A DNA stretch of 64,000 bases from Thermoplasmatota archaeon (GTDB taxonomy: Archaea > Thermoplasmatota > JAKEGO01), in contig JANQNK010000020.1 in NCBI GenBank assembly GCA_028279595.1, forward strand, positions 310,001 through 374,000. The letters run 5' to 3'. The notes beneath the pieces are model-generated. The model was not told the origin of the DNA. It saw only the letters and a program-made list of their open reading frames with translations, and made no database searches. Of the stretch, positions 23,445 through 32,200 are shown piece after piece; position 1 is the first letter of the stretch, and each line of letters starts with the position of its first letter. The translations under genes were made by a program, and so were the position numbers.

Positions 23445-24089
23445 TCAACACTCGCAGAGCTCTCCTTCCCTTATTGTCCTGATCCCCTCGAAGACCAGGA
23501 AGGCCGCGATGAATAGCCCGGCGATCGGGTCGGCCTGCCAGAATCCGAAAAGGTAGTTCAAAGTCAGGCCAACCAGGACCGCAACCGAGAGCAACAAGCA
23601 CGCAAGTGTCTGCCTCGCGTCGGCGAGAAGGCTCCTCGACTTGACGGCGGCGCTGGTCTTCCGCTTCTCCATGAAGAGGATGGGCATGACGATGAGCGAT
23701 GCGAGCGCGATGGCCATTCCGGGGATCGAGGGGTCGGGCTCCTCTCCGAAGCGGAGCTTGTTGACGGACTCGTACACGACATAGACCGCGAGGATGATGA
23801 GCGTGATGCCGACCAGCTTGGCCGCCGTGTGTTCGAGGGCCTCCTCCCTCTCCTCGGTCGTCGACTCATGGGGCCGGAACCGCCATATCATCACGCTGCC
23901 GGATAGGGACTCGATGAACGAGTCCATCCCGAAGGAGACCAGGGCTATACTTCCTGCGAGGAGTCCGAAGAAGATCGAGACGATGCCCTCGACGATGTTG
24001 TAGAATACCGTGAAATAGGACAGGTGCAATGCCCTCTTGCGCTGGCTGGGGTCGATCCCGCAGGCGCAGTCGGAGTCACACTCAACCAT
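23445..24089 (-). CDS. Cation-efflux (CDF) family membrane protein lacking the cytoplasmic domain
   Basis: 214 residues with about six hydrophobic segments. The pair FGMDSFIES (segment 2) and LLADARQTLACLLLS (segment 5) occupy the positions of the metal-binding residues in cation diffusion facilitators, followed by FWQADPIAGLFIAAF. The usual C-terminal metallochaperone-like domain is absent; the protein stops soon after the last helix with a CEC tail. The N-terminus has several cysteines (ECDSDCACG) that may bind metal. The substrate (Zn, Mn, Fe or others) cannot be told. The gene is convergent with the SPFH gene across about 160 bp. Confidence 0.8.
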   Translation of the reverse strand: MVECDSDCACGIDPSQRKRALHLSYFTVFYNIVEGIVSIFFGLLAGSIALVSFGMDSFIESLSGSVMIWRFRPHESTTEEREEALEHTAAKLVGITLIILAVYVVYESVNKLRFGEEPDPSIPGMAIALASLIVMPILFMEKRKTSAAVKSRSLLADARQTLACLLLSVAVLVGLTLNYLFGFWQADPIAGLFIAAFLVFEGIRTIREGELCEC

Positions 24090-24141
24090 GGCAGACTAGA
24101 ACGATGCGAGAGATTAGAAGGTATCGCCTATTGACTGTCGA

Positions 24142-25128
24142 TCAGGAGCCATAGGTCCCCGTCCGCATCTCGTCCTCGATGGCCCTGAGCGCCTGGATCC
24201 TCTTGTAGGTCGGTGGATGGGTCGAGTGGAGCTCGGCCCAGGTCCCACCCCGGGTCTGTTCCTGTTCCAGTGCCAGCTCGAGTTCGCGCTCGTCTATGAC
24301 CCCGTCGCCGTTCAGGTCGTACTGGCTCTTGTTGTTGGCTATGTTCCTGATCTCCGCAGCTGCTGCCACACCATCAGCTATGTAGAACGATCGAGCGTTG
24401 CCCGCTTCGTCCTTGGGCGCGAGCGAGAGTCCGTAGGTGATCTTGACGAGGGCGGATGAGAGGGCGTGCGGGTTCCCGGTGATCTCCGATGAGTAGGCAT
24501 CGGCATAGTATTCCCGCACCCTCGAGAACCTGAGGACGATCATCTGACTGATGATGTACACTATCATCGACACCAGTCCGAAGGCGAGGATCGCCGCACC
24601 CTCGCGGGACCTCCCTCCGCCGAACCATAGCAGATGGGCGCCTATGTAGGCGAGGAGCGGTATCACTGAGAGGAACGTCATCATAGTAGCGTCCCTGTGC
24701 TTGATGTGGCCGATCTCGTGACCTATGACGGCCCCGATCTCCTCCTTGTTGAGCTGTTCCAGCAGGCCGGTGTGGACGGCCAGCCTCATGTCCCTCTTCG
24801 ACCGGCCCCAGACGAACGCGTTCGGTGTCCTGTTCTGGACTATTCCCAGCCGCGGCATCCTGACCTCGGCCCTCTGGCAGATCTCGCTGACCATCTGCTC
24901 CAGGAAGACGTTTGCGCCGGGCTCCAGATATTTCACTCCGCACGAGGACTCGACGACCTTGGCCGAGACCCACCACTGGATGAACATGATGACCGCTGTT
25001 ATGATTATAGCGACGAAGATCGGTAGACCGAGGAAGAGCGAGGCTGCCAGGAAGAGGATCAGCAGTATACCCATGAGGAGAATGAACGCAATTCCACTGT
25101 TCACCTTCAGAGCTCCCATCGATGCCAT
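24142..25128 (-). CDS. htpX: HtpX-like M48 membrane zinc protease with an EF-hand insertion
   Basis: About 328 residues. Two N-terminal membrane helices (about 12-35 and 37-57) precede the catalytic motif HEIGH (137-141) and the third zinc ligand region SRVREYYADAYSSEI, with two more hydrophobic segments between them: the HtpX/Ste24 layout. It should cleave misfolded membrane proteins at the cytoplasmic face. Near the C-terminus DLNGDGVIDERE (about 271-282) is a canonical EF-hand loop, unusual for HtpX. ATG 25128 is chosen because a TATA box (minus-strand CTATTTATT, 25149-25157) lies 25 bp upstream; a start at 25143 is possible but too close to that promoter. Confidence 0.88.
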   Translation of the reverse strand: MASMGALKVNSGIAFILLMGILLILFLAASLFLGLPIFVAIIITAVIMFIQWWVSAKVVESSCGVKYLEPGANVFLEQMVSEICQRAEVRMPRLGIVQNRTPNAFVWGRSKRDMRLAVHTGLLEQLNKEEIGAVIGHEIGHIKHRDATMMTFLSVIPLLAYIGAHLLWFGGGRSREGAAILAFGLVSMIVYIISQMIVLRFSRVREYYADAYSSEITGNPHALSSALVKITYGLSLAPKDEAGNARSFYIADGVAAAAEIRNIANNKSQYDLNGDGVIDERELELALEQEQTRGGTWAELHSTHPPTYKRIQALRAIEDEMRTGTYGS

Positions 25129-25148
25129 GGTCGAACATCGCATTTCCG

Positions 25149-25157
25149 AATAAATAG
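25149..25157 (-). promoter_or_regulatory. TATA box of the HtpX-like gene
   Basis: Minus-strand CTATTTATT centred 25 bp before ATG 25128, consistent with a leaderless mRNA and with the shorter HtpX start. Confidence 0.55.
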
Positions 25158-25334
25158 GTTGCCGTCGACACGACGGTCAATAGGGTCACTTGCCAACGGT
25201 CATCTATCTATATCAGAGACGCGCGCGATGCGCCCCCTCGGGCCATCAATGCCTGTCGCCTGTTCTGACGAGGTTCCCGGTCGGCCGACCTCCTTCACAG
25301 CAATGATTATCTATCCATCCATCGTTCCGGAAGC

Positions 25335-26126
25335 ATGGTCGATATCGTCACCAGCGTGTCCTGCAAGGGGTGCGGCGCCCCGCTCAAGCTCCAGCCAGGT
25401 GAGGTCATCATCACCTGCGAGTACTGCGGTACCTCGTTCAACCAGGCGACGGACAAGGCGTTCATACTCGATCACAGCATCGTCCCGAACTCGCTGGACG
25501 AGAAGGCCCTGAAGGACATCGTGCGGGCATGGATGCGGGGCGGGACCAAGCCGCCGACGCTGGCCAAGGGCGCCAAGTTCGATTCGATCCAGCTTTCGTA
25601 CATACCATTCTTCGTCATCGATATCAAGACGACCACGAAGTACCGCGGGGGTATGACCCGTACGGGAGGATGGGTCGCGAGGGAGGGAACGATGGAGAAG
25701 GAGTACTTCTGGAAGGTCCTCGCTAGAAGGGCCAGCACCTTCCCGACACGGGAGTACGACATTCCGATATCCGCCAAGGAGCCCTTCGACCTCTCCAAGG
25801 TCCCGGAGGGCTGCAAGTTCCTCAACTCGGAGATGGACGACGACGAGGCCGTAACGACGGCGAAGCAGGGCATCGAGGACAACACCAGGTTCATCCTTTC
25901 CCAGGAGATCGACAGCGTCGACGAGATCTCCACGACCTTCGATGTAGATGAGATAGAGTTCCTCCACGCGCCGGTATGGGAGGTCAGGTACACGTTCAAG
26001 GGAAAGCCGTACGACGTCCTCGTCGATGGCGGCACGCGGACCGTCATCAGGGGCGATGTTCCGCCTCCCGACACATCCATGAAGGGATTCATGGGCACGA
26101 TCAAGCGAGGCTTTTTCGGAGATTGA
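25335..26126 (+). CDS. Zinc-ribbon protein of unknown function (TFIIB-type ribbon plus beta domain)
   Basis: 263 residues. A zinc ribbon at the N-terminus (CKGCGAPLKL with CEYCGTSFN) is followed by a helical stretch and then a large beta-rich domain (SIQLSYIPFFVIDIKTTTKY and, near the end, WEVRYTFKGKPYDVLVDGG). No membrane helix is evident, although the beta domain contains hydrophobic strands. The layout recalls bacterial YdjG-type zinc-ribbon proteins, which occur with SPFH proteins like the one encoded 2 kb upstream; that link is an inference. A TATA-like ATTATCTATCC (about 25303-25313) lies about 28 bp upstream, so the mRNA is probably leaderless. Confidence 0.65.
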   Translation: MVDIVTSVSCKGCGAPLKLQPGEVIITCEYCGTSFNQATDKAFILDHSIVPNSLDEKALKDIVRAWMRGGTKPPTLAKGAKFDSIQLSYIPFFVIDIKTTTKYRGGMTRTGGWVAREGTMEKEYFWKVLARRASTFPTREYDIPISAKEPFDLSKVPEGCKFLNSEMDDDEAVTTAKQGIEDNTRFILSQEIDSVDEISTTFDVDEIEFLHAPVWEVRYTFKGKPYDVLVDGGTRTVIRGDVPPPDTSMKGFMGTIKRGFFGD

Positions 26127-26203
26127 AGATAGGGCCTGTCATGTGTCCGATCTCGCACATTTATTTATATCGTCGAGGGACATTACAACGGTAGGTGGAC
26201 CGG

Positions 26204-26776
26204 ATGAGGGATACTGTCGTGACGAATCGGAGCATCAGGCGGTTCAAGCAGGATGAACGGGTCATGGCGGCGACCCTCAGGAAGTTCGTCGACCTCGCCA
26301 GGCAGACCGCCTCGGGCGCGAACCTCCAGCCCCTTCGATACATCATTGTCAGTGGCCCCGAAGCCTGTGATAGGATATTCCCGAACCTTGCATGGGCCGG
26401 ATATCTCCGTGACTGGGCCGGACCCGAGGAGGGCGAACGCCCGCCTGCCTACATCATAGTCCTATCGGAGGGCGTCCTATCGACAGTCTCGACCTACGAC
26501 CCTGGCATCGCGGCCCAGACGATAACGCTGGCGGCTGCCGACCAGGGCATCGGAGCATGCATGCTGGGCGCAATAGACCGCAAGGGCATCCGGAAGGCCC
26601 TCGAGATACCGGAGGGATTCGACGTCCTGCTCGTCATTGCCCTCGGCTGGCCTGCCGAGGAGGTCATCCTCGAGGACATCGGCCCCGACGGCGACGTCAA
26701 GTACTGGCGCGACGAGAAGAGGGTGCACCACGTCCCGAAACGGAGACTAGACGACATGATCATCGCTGAGCATTGA
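26204..26776 (+). CDS. Nitroreductase-family FMN oxidoreductase
   Basis: 190 residues. NRSIRRFKQDE near the N-terminus is the FMN-phosphate motif of the family; SGANLQPLRYIIVSG and the C-terminal GIGACMLGAIDRKGIRKAL, LVIALGWPAEE are also typical. These dimeric flavoproteins reduce nitro groups, quinones or related substrates with NAD(P)H; the true substrate is not evident. AGGTGG at 26193-26198 fixes ATG 26204, and TTTATTTATAT at 26160-26170 is a fitting TATA box. An in-frame GTG at 26195 overlaps the ribosome-binding site and is less likely. Single-gene unit. Confidence 0.9.
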   Translation: MRDTVVTNRSIRRFKQDERVMAATLRKFVDLARQTASGANLQPLRYIIVSGPEACDRIFPNLAWAGYLRDWAGPEEGERPPAYIIVLSEGVLSTVSTYDPGIAAQTITLAAADQGIGACMLGAIDRKGIRKALEIPEGFDVLLVIALGWPAEEVILEDIGPDGDVKYWRDEKRVHHVPKRRLDDMIIAEH

Positions 26777-26847
26777 CACCGACCACGGTATTTTGATATA
26801 CTAACATGTCTTACTGTGAATGACGGATCCGAACAGGGGGACTCGAT

Positions 26848-27639
26848 ATGCAGGACAACACGAAGAACGGACTTCTCATGCTTATGATCGGCACCTTGAT
26901 AGCCTTGGCGTCCAATGGAATCCGGGCTGCCGGCGCTATGGAACCCTGTCTCGGTGCTGTCGGTGGCCTTCTCTCACTCCTCGGTCTGCTATTCGTATTC
27001 CTCGGGAGGAAGGAGTTCGGAGAGGCCCACGCTAGGAACGTCTTCATCGCACTCGTCCTGATGGTCATCGGGATACTCATCGTTATAGCCGGTGGGTTCA
27101 TGATAGCCCTCGCCTTCCTTGCTGGCAATCCATCCTCCGTCTCCACGGGCTTCTACATCATCATCGTGGGCGGTATCGTGCTGGGAATTTCCAACTACTT
27201 CCTGCTGGTCGAGCTTGAGAACGACCTCGGCAAGAAGATCCTCATGGCAGCCGTTCTGGTGACCATAATGACCCAGTTCCTCGTGGCGGCGATCGCAGGG
27301 CCGGCCATCGAGGACATGATGGATACCCTCGACCAGGCCGAGGAGGAGGATTGGGAATCCGATGAACTCGAAGAGGAGCTGGAGGATTTCCAGAGGGATA
27401 TCTCGGTCGCCACCGCTCCGACCATGGCCGGTCAAGCGTTGATGTTGTTGGCGTTCTACATAGCGTACGACAGGATCAACAAGGGCGAGCTCCGTCCTCG
27501 CGAAGAGGTCAGGCGCAGAGGTCCACGCGGGCCGATGCCTCCCAGGGGCGAGCATCCATGCCGGAGATGCGGCTACCCGCTCGTATGGGTCGGAAAGTAC
27601 AGCAGGTGGTTCTGCGAGAGGTGCGACGACTACGACTAG
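26848..27639 (+). CDS. Multi-spanning membrane protein with C-terminal zinc ribbon
   Basis: 263 residues with about five or six hydrophobic helices (roughly 8-28, 36-54, 65-90, 98-120, 128-150 and 190-208), an acidic loop rich in Glu/Asp (about 160-180) and a basic C-terminal tail that ends in a zinc-ribbon CRRCGYPLVWVGKYSRWFCERC. The start follows GGGGGACTCGAT. I recognise no family. It belongs with three other genes between 17.9 and 27.6 kb that combine membrane or membrane-associated parts with cytoplasmic zinc ribbons. Function unknown. Confidence 0.75.
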   Translation: MQDNTKNGLLMLMIGTLIALASNGIRAAGAMEPCLGAVGGLLSLLGLLFVFLGRKEFGEAHARNVFIALVLMVIGILIVIAGGFMIALAFLAGNPSSVSTGFYIIIVGGIVLGISNYFLLVELENDLGKKILMAAVLVTIMTQFLVAAIAGPAIEDMMDTLDQAEEEDWESDELEEELEDFQRDISVATAPTMAGQALMLLAFYIAYDRINKGELRPREEVRRRGPRGPMPPRGEHPCRRCGYPLVWVGKYSRWFCERCDDYD

Positions 27640-27698
27640 TCGCTCACCCACAACCGTTTTAACCTCCCGTCCCCCTAGCAAGATACGGGGGAACCGGA

Positions 27699-28475
27699 AT
27701 GGAGGAATGGACCACAGAGGACTGGAGGCGAAAGCTCGACCAGCAGGCCGAGGAGAGCCACGAGTACAGGCACAAGTTCTACGACATGGTCGACCTCGGG
27801 AACGCGGGGAGGATCCTCGATGTCGGCTGCGGGACGGGCGGGATCACCCGGGACATCGCCCTTTCGACCGACGGTGAGGTCTTCGGGATCGACATCGACC
27901 TCGAGAAGATGGAGATCGCCGGCAAGGTCCTCGCCGATGTCCCCAATGCCATGCTCATTGAGGCGGATGCAAAGGACCTTCCCTTCGAGGACGATTACTT
28001 CGATCTCGTCGTATTCCATCTCGTCCTGATCCACATCGACGACCAGCAGGCCGCTGTTAACGAGATGGCCCGTGTCGTCAGGCCCGGAGGCATCGTGCTC
28101 GCGACCCTCGAACCGGACTATCTGACGAAGGTCGATCATCCGGAGAACATGTTCTACGAACACTTCCTCGAGGGCCTCAGGGACCTGGGCGCCGACCTGA
28201 CGACGGGCAGGCGCCTCAAGGAGATGTTCACACTTGCCGGACTGAAGGCCGAGGTGGGGGTCGAGACCGAGACCCAGTACCTTCTGATCCGGGACGACGA
28301 GAAGGAGATGAAGAAGTTCGAGGACAGCATGTGGTTCCGGGAGAAGATACTCAGGAACCAGGGGATGCCCGAGGAGCGGATCCACCAATACCAGGAGGAG
28401 AAACGTTCTGCGATCGCCGAGGGCAGGAACTTCTCGATGACCATTGCGATGTGGGCGATCGGCCGCAAGGAGTGA
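27699..28475 (+). CDS. Class I SAM-dependent methyltransferase
   Basis: 258 residues with motif I ILDVGCGTGGITRDIAL, acidic residue motif II VFGIDIDLEKM, motif IV DDYFDLVVFHLVLIHI, and RVVRPGGIVLATL (post-motif). This is the Rossmann methyltransferase fold of the methyltransferase-11/25 type, acting in the cytoplasm on a small molecule or macromolecule that cannot be predicted. The C-terminal half contains a helical cap (MKKFEDSMWFREKILRNQG). It stands upstream of the TetR gene on the same strand but is separated by 164 bp that hold a separate promoter and operator. Confidence 0.88.
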   Translation: MEEWTTEDWRRKLDQQAEESHEYRHKFYDMVDLGNAGRILDVGCGTGGITRDIALSTDGEVFGIDIDLEKMEIAGKVLADVPNAMLIEADAKDLPFEDDYFDLVVFHLVLIHIDDQQAAVNEMARVVRPGGIVLATLEPDYLTKVDHPENMFYEHFLEGLRDLGADLTTGRRLKEMFTLAGLKAEVGVETETQYLLIRDDEKEMKKFEDSMWFREKILRNQGMPEERIHQYQEEKRSAIAEGRNFSMTIAMWAIGRKE

Positions 28476-28577
28476 GGTCCAGAAACGGTCTTCGATCCAT
28501 CACATTGGGATATGAACATATTCCAGTTCCGATCCATATCGTCGATCTGCGAAATTGTCCCAACTCTTCAGATATCC

Positions 28578-28585
28578 TTTAATAT
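28578..28585 (+). promoter_or_regulatory. TATA box of the TetR–surface protein operon
   Basis: TTTAATAT within CCTTTAATATG. A transcript would start at about 28607-28610, inside the palindrome at 28603-28623. Confidence 0.55.
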
Positions 28586-28602
28586 GAAAACGTCGACAGA
28601 AA

Positions 28603-28623
28603 ACCGACCGACGGTCGGTCGGT
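28603..28623. promoter_or_regulatory. Perfect 21-bp palindromic operator of the TetR gene
   Basis: ACCGACCGAC, one central G, then GTCGGTCGGT: two perfect 10-bp arms. It covers the predicted transcription start and lies 17 bp before the TetR ATG. Position and symmetry fit an autorepressor site for the dimeric TetR protein encoded next, which would block transcription of both TetR and the surface protein downstream. Confidence 0.8.
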
Positions 28624-28639
28624 CACTTGGGGTGATCTG

Positions 28640-29275
28640 ATGGCGAACGGTTCCGATCGTAAGAAACAGATAATGGAAGTTACCGAGGACATGATCTGCG
28701 AGCAGGGCTACGACAAGACCACCGTCGAGGCGATCATCACCGAGATCGGGATAGCCAAAGGGACCTTCTATCATCATTTCAGGTCGAAGGAGGAGGCCCT
28801 GGACGCCATCGTCGACGACATCCTCGACGATATGAGGACGAACGTGGAATCCATCGTCGCGGACGGGGATGCGGACGCGGTCCTGAAGCTGGACAGGATA
28901 TTCCAGTTCTTCTGGGAGGCGACCTTCTCCCGTCAGAAGTTGTGGGACTGCATCCTCGAGGAGCAGAACGCATACTTCCATACGAAGTTCGACAACAAGC
29001 TGGCACGGCTGCTGGTCCCGAACTTCATGAAGGTGATCGAACAGGGTGCCGGAGAGGGTACGTTCGATGTTCCGGATACATTCGTCTGCGCGAACGCCGT
29101 GCTCGGTGCCACATTCTTCACTCCCCGGGAGAAACTAGACCAGTATGAGTACGATCCCGGACCCAACTACACCGAGAACAACTGCCACATCCTCGAGAGG
29201 ATATTGGGAGCAGAAAAGGGAGCGTTGAGGAACTGCCTGACGCGAGGGGTAGTCCTTGAAGGAGAGGAGGCTTGA
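28640..29275 (+). CDS. TetR-family transcriptional repressor
   Basis: 211 residues. The N-terminal helix-turn-helix (about 8-55) contains TTVEAIITEIGIAKGTFYHH and FRSKEEAL, the classical TetR DNA-binding signature; the rest is the helical ligand-binding and dimerisation domain. GGTGATC just before ATG 28640 is the ribosome-binding site. A perfect palindrome overlaps the transcription start, so the protein very likely represses itself. The stop codon is 2 bp before the start of a 1676-residue surface protein, so the two form an operon and the surface protein is probably induced when TetR binds its ligand. The ligand is unknown. Confidence 0.93.
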   Translation: MANGSDRKKQIMEVTEDMICEQGYDKTTVEAIITEIGIAKGTFYHHFRSKEEALDAIVDDILDDMRTNVESIVADGDADAVLKLDRIFQFFWEATFSRQKLWDCILEEQNAYFHTKFDNKLARLLVPNFMKVIEQGAGEGTFDVPDTFVCANAVLGATFFTPREKLDQYEYDPGPNYTENNCHILERILGAEKGALRNCLTRGVVLEGEEA

Positions 29276-29277
29276 AG

Positions 29278-32200
29278 ATGAGATCTTTCGCGATATTGTT
29301 CACTTTCACCGCTTTGTGTGTGATGTTGACCATCTGCGGCTCCTCGGAAGCGGATACGATCATTGTTGACCCAGTCTGGGACGGGGCTGACTACAGCATG
29401 ATCCACGAAGCGGCCGAGAACGCCAGTGCTGGTGATACGATCCGCGTTCACGCCGGTACCTACGTCATCGTAGAGGGGGAGAGCGGGTGGTCGGCGACCA
29501 GTTACCCGATAATCCTGAGCAAGAGGATCAACCTGATCGGGAACGGAAGCTCGGACACGATCATCGACGGATGGAAATGGGTCGACCATGCGCATAACAT
29601 CCACGTCTCCGCCGGCGGATGCGTGATAGACGGATTCACCATCAAGGCCTCCTCCGTGCACCACGAGTTCGGCGGCGTTGGATTGTATGCGTCGAACACG
29701 AAGATACTGAACTGCACCTTCGAGAACAACAACTGGGCCATCAACTTCCTCGGCGGCAAGAAGGCGACCATCTCGAACTGCACCTTCATCAGGAACCGGG
29801 CCAACATAATGTGTTACAACGATGGTGGTGAGGACACCATCATCGGGAACACCTTCGAGGACTCCTACGTCTCATACACAGGCGATGAATCGACCTACGC
29901 CAACAACACGGGCGGCTCGATCTCTATCTCCGGGGACGACAACCTGGTACGCGACAGCCACTTCCCCTCCTCCAGCAGTGGATTGAGGATCGACGGGAGC
30001 TTCAACCACGTCAACAACAACACGATGGTCGGCAACGCACCAGTGGACAACTGGACCTACGGAAGGGGCCTGTACATCGCGACCGAATCCGACGACAACG
30101 TGATCGAGAACAACACCATTGCTGACAACTCCGTTGGCATCCACATCGCAGGCAGCTGGCGACATCCGACCCATGGATTGCTGAGCGAGCCTGCGGAGGA
30201 CAATGTCATACAATTCAACAACATATTCGGCAATGACGAAGGGATAGTCGCCACGACGAACCACGACGGCGATACCTTCGCCGACGACAACTGGTGGGGC
30301 GACGCCTCCGGTCCCAGTGGAGACGGTTTCAACGGGACCGGAGACTCTGTCAGCAACAACACTGTCGTGGACACATGGCTCGGCCAGGCGATGGACCTCT
30401 ACATCCCGCCGATCGCCCGTATCCTGACCCCGATGGGCAAGCACGACAACCACCCGATCGTGTGGAACGAGACCTTTCACATCGAAGGGTACGGTACCGG
30501 CGACATCCAGCGATACGTCTGGCGGAGCAGCATCCACGGTGAGATCTACAACGGCACGGATTCCTCTTTCAACATCAGCACGCTCGACCCCGGAAAGCAT
30601 ACCATTTCATTGAGAGTACAGAACACCGACGACGAATGGGGTCCCTGGACCAACAGGTACCTCTTCGTGAACATGCTTCCTGTGATAATCAAAGCATCGA
30701 TAACCCCGAACGCAGTCATGCTCGGGGAATCCATCACCCTGAACGTGACCGCAAAGGACTACGACGGCTACGTCAGGGAGCATGATTACTTCTGGGTCAG
30801 CAACATCAGCGGGGAGCTCACCCATATCTCGCTTCCCATGGATCTCGGCAATTTCACAAGGCACGCGCCCCAAGCCGGTGTACACACAGTTACCGTCACC
30901 GTCAGGGACAACTGGATGTTCATGAGCAAACCCTACAACCTCACTCTGATCGTCCAGCAGAGGCCGGTCGGTTACCTGGAGCCAGGTTGGAATCTCGTAA
31001 TCGTGAGCGACAGCAACCTGACCGTCAAGTGCCACGGAAGGGACCAGGATGGCGAGGTCGTCCAGTGGAGCCTGGCATCTGATATCGATGGGTCGCTCTA
31101 CAATGGAAGCAGCCTGCCGATACATGACGGACCCGTCAGCAAGTACATCAACTGGACGTTCGAGGGTCTCACGAACGGAGTACACAACATTACCCTCCTC
31201 GTGAAGGACAACGACGGATTCTGGTCATATCCCTACACCAGACCGCTGATAGTCCACGACAGGCCGGTAGCCACTATAGAGGCGATCCATCCGGATCCGG
31301 CCCTCGAAGGTGATTACGTCCAGTTCAATGGAAGCGCGGTAGATGATGGAACGATCGAGGTCTATGTCTGGGAGAGCAGCCTGGATGGAGAGATATACAA
31401 CGGGAACAAGTCGAGTTTCGTTACGTTCAATCTGTCACTGGGGGACCACATCATAACGTTCAAGGTCCAGGACGACAACGGCGCCTGGAGCCACGAGGTG
31501 AACTCCTCGATATCGATAACGGAGTCTCCTGTCGCGACGATTGTCAAGATATCTCCAAGTCCGGCCCTGGTCAATGAGAGCGTATCGTTCATCGGTGAGG
31601 GCCGTTACTCCAACGGCACGATAATCGCATATGTCTGGAACTCATCCCTCGACGGGGTGATCGGCCGAACCACGAACTTGACACTGAACAACCTGACCAA
31701 GGGGAAGCACAGGATATCCCTCACCGTAAGGGCCACTGGAGGGATATGGTCAGTTCCGAAGAAGAGGACACTGATAGTCCACGAGAAGCCCATCGCGGTG
31801 ATCGACTCGATCCATCCAGACCCAGGCCTCGAGGGCGACCCCGCCTACTTCGCGGGGCACGGGATCGATGACGATCCCATCCTGCGCTACGTATGGAGCA
31901 GCAGTATCGACGGAGAGTTCCTCAATGGTTCCGAGGATAACCAGACGACGTCCATGCTGTCCTTCGGGAAGCATACGATCCTGTTCAAGGTCCTCGATAA
32001 CAACGGCGCATGGAGCGACAAGGTAAGTATGACCTACTGGGTGAACGCCATGCCCATCGCCAGCATCATCACTATAGACCCGGACCCAGCGATCTTCGGC
32101 GAGAACACCACCCTCACTGGTGAGGGGAGCCACAGCAACGGGTCGATCGTCGGATCGAAGTGGACATCCGACCTCGATGGACTTCTGGATCGTGGAATGG

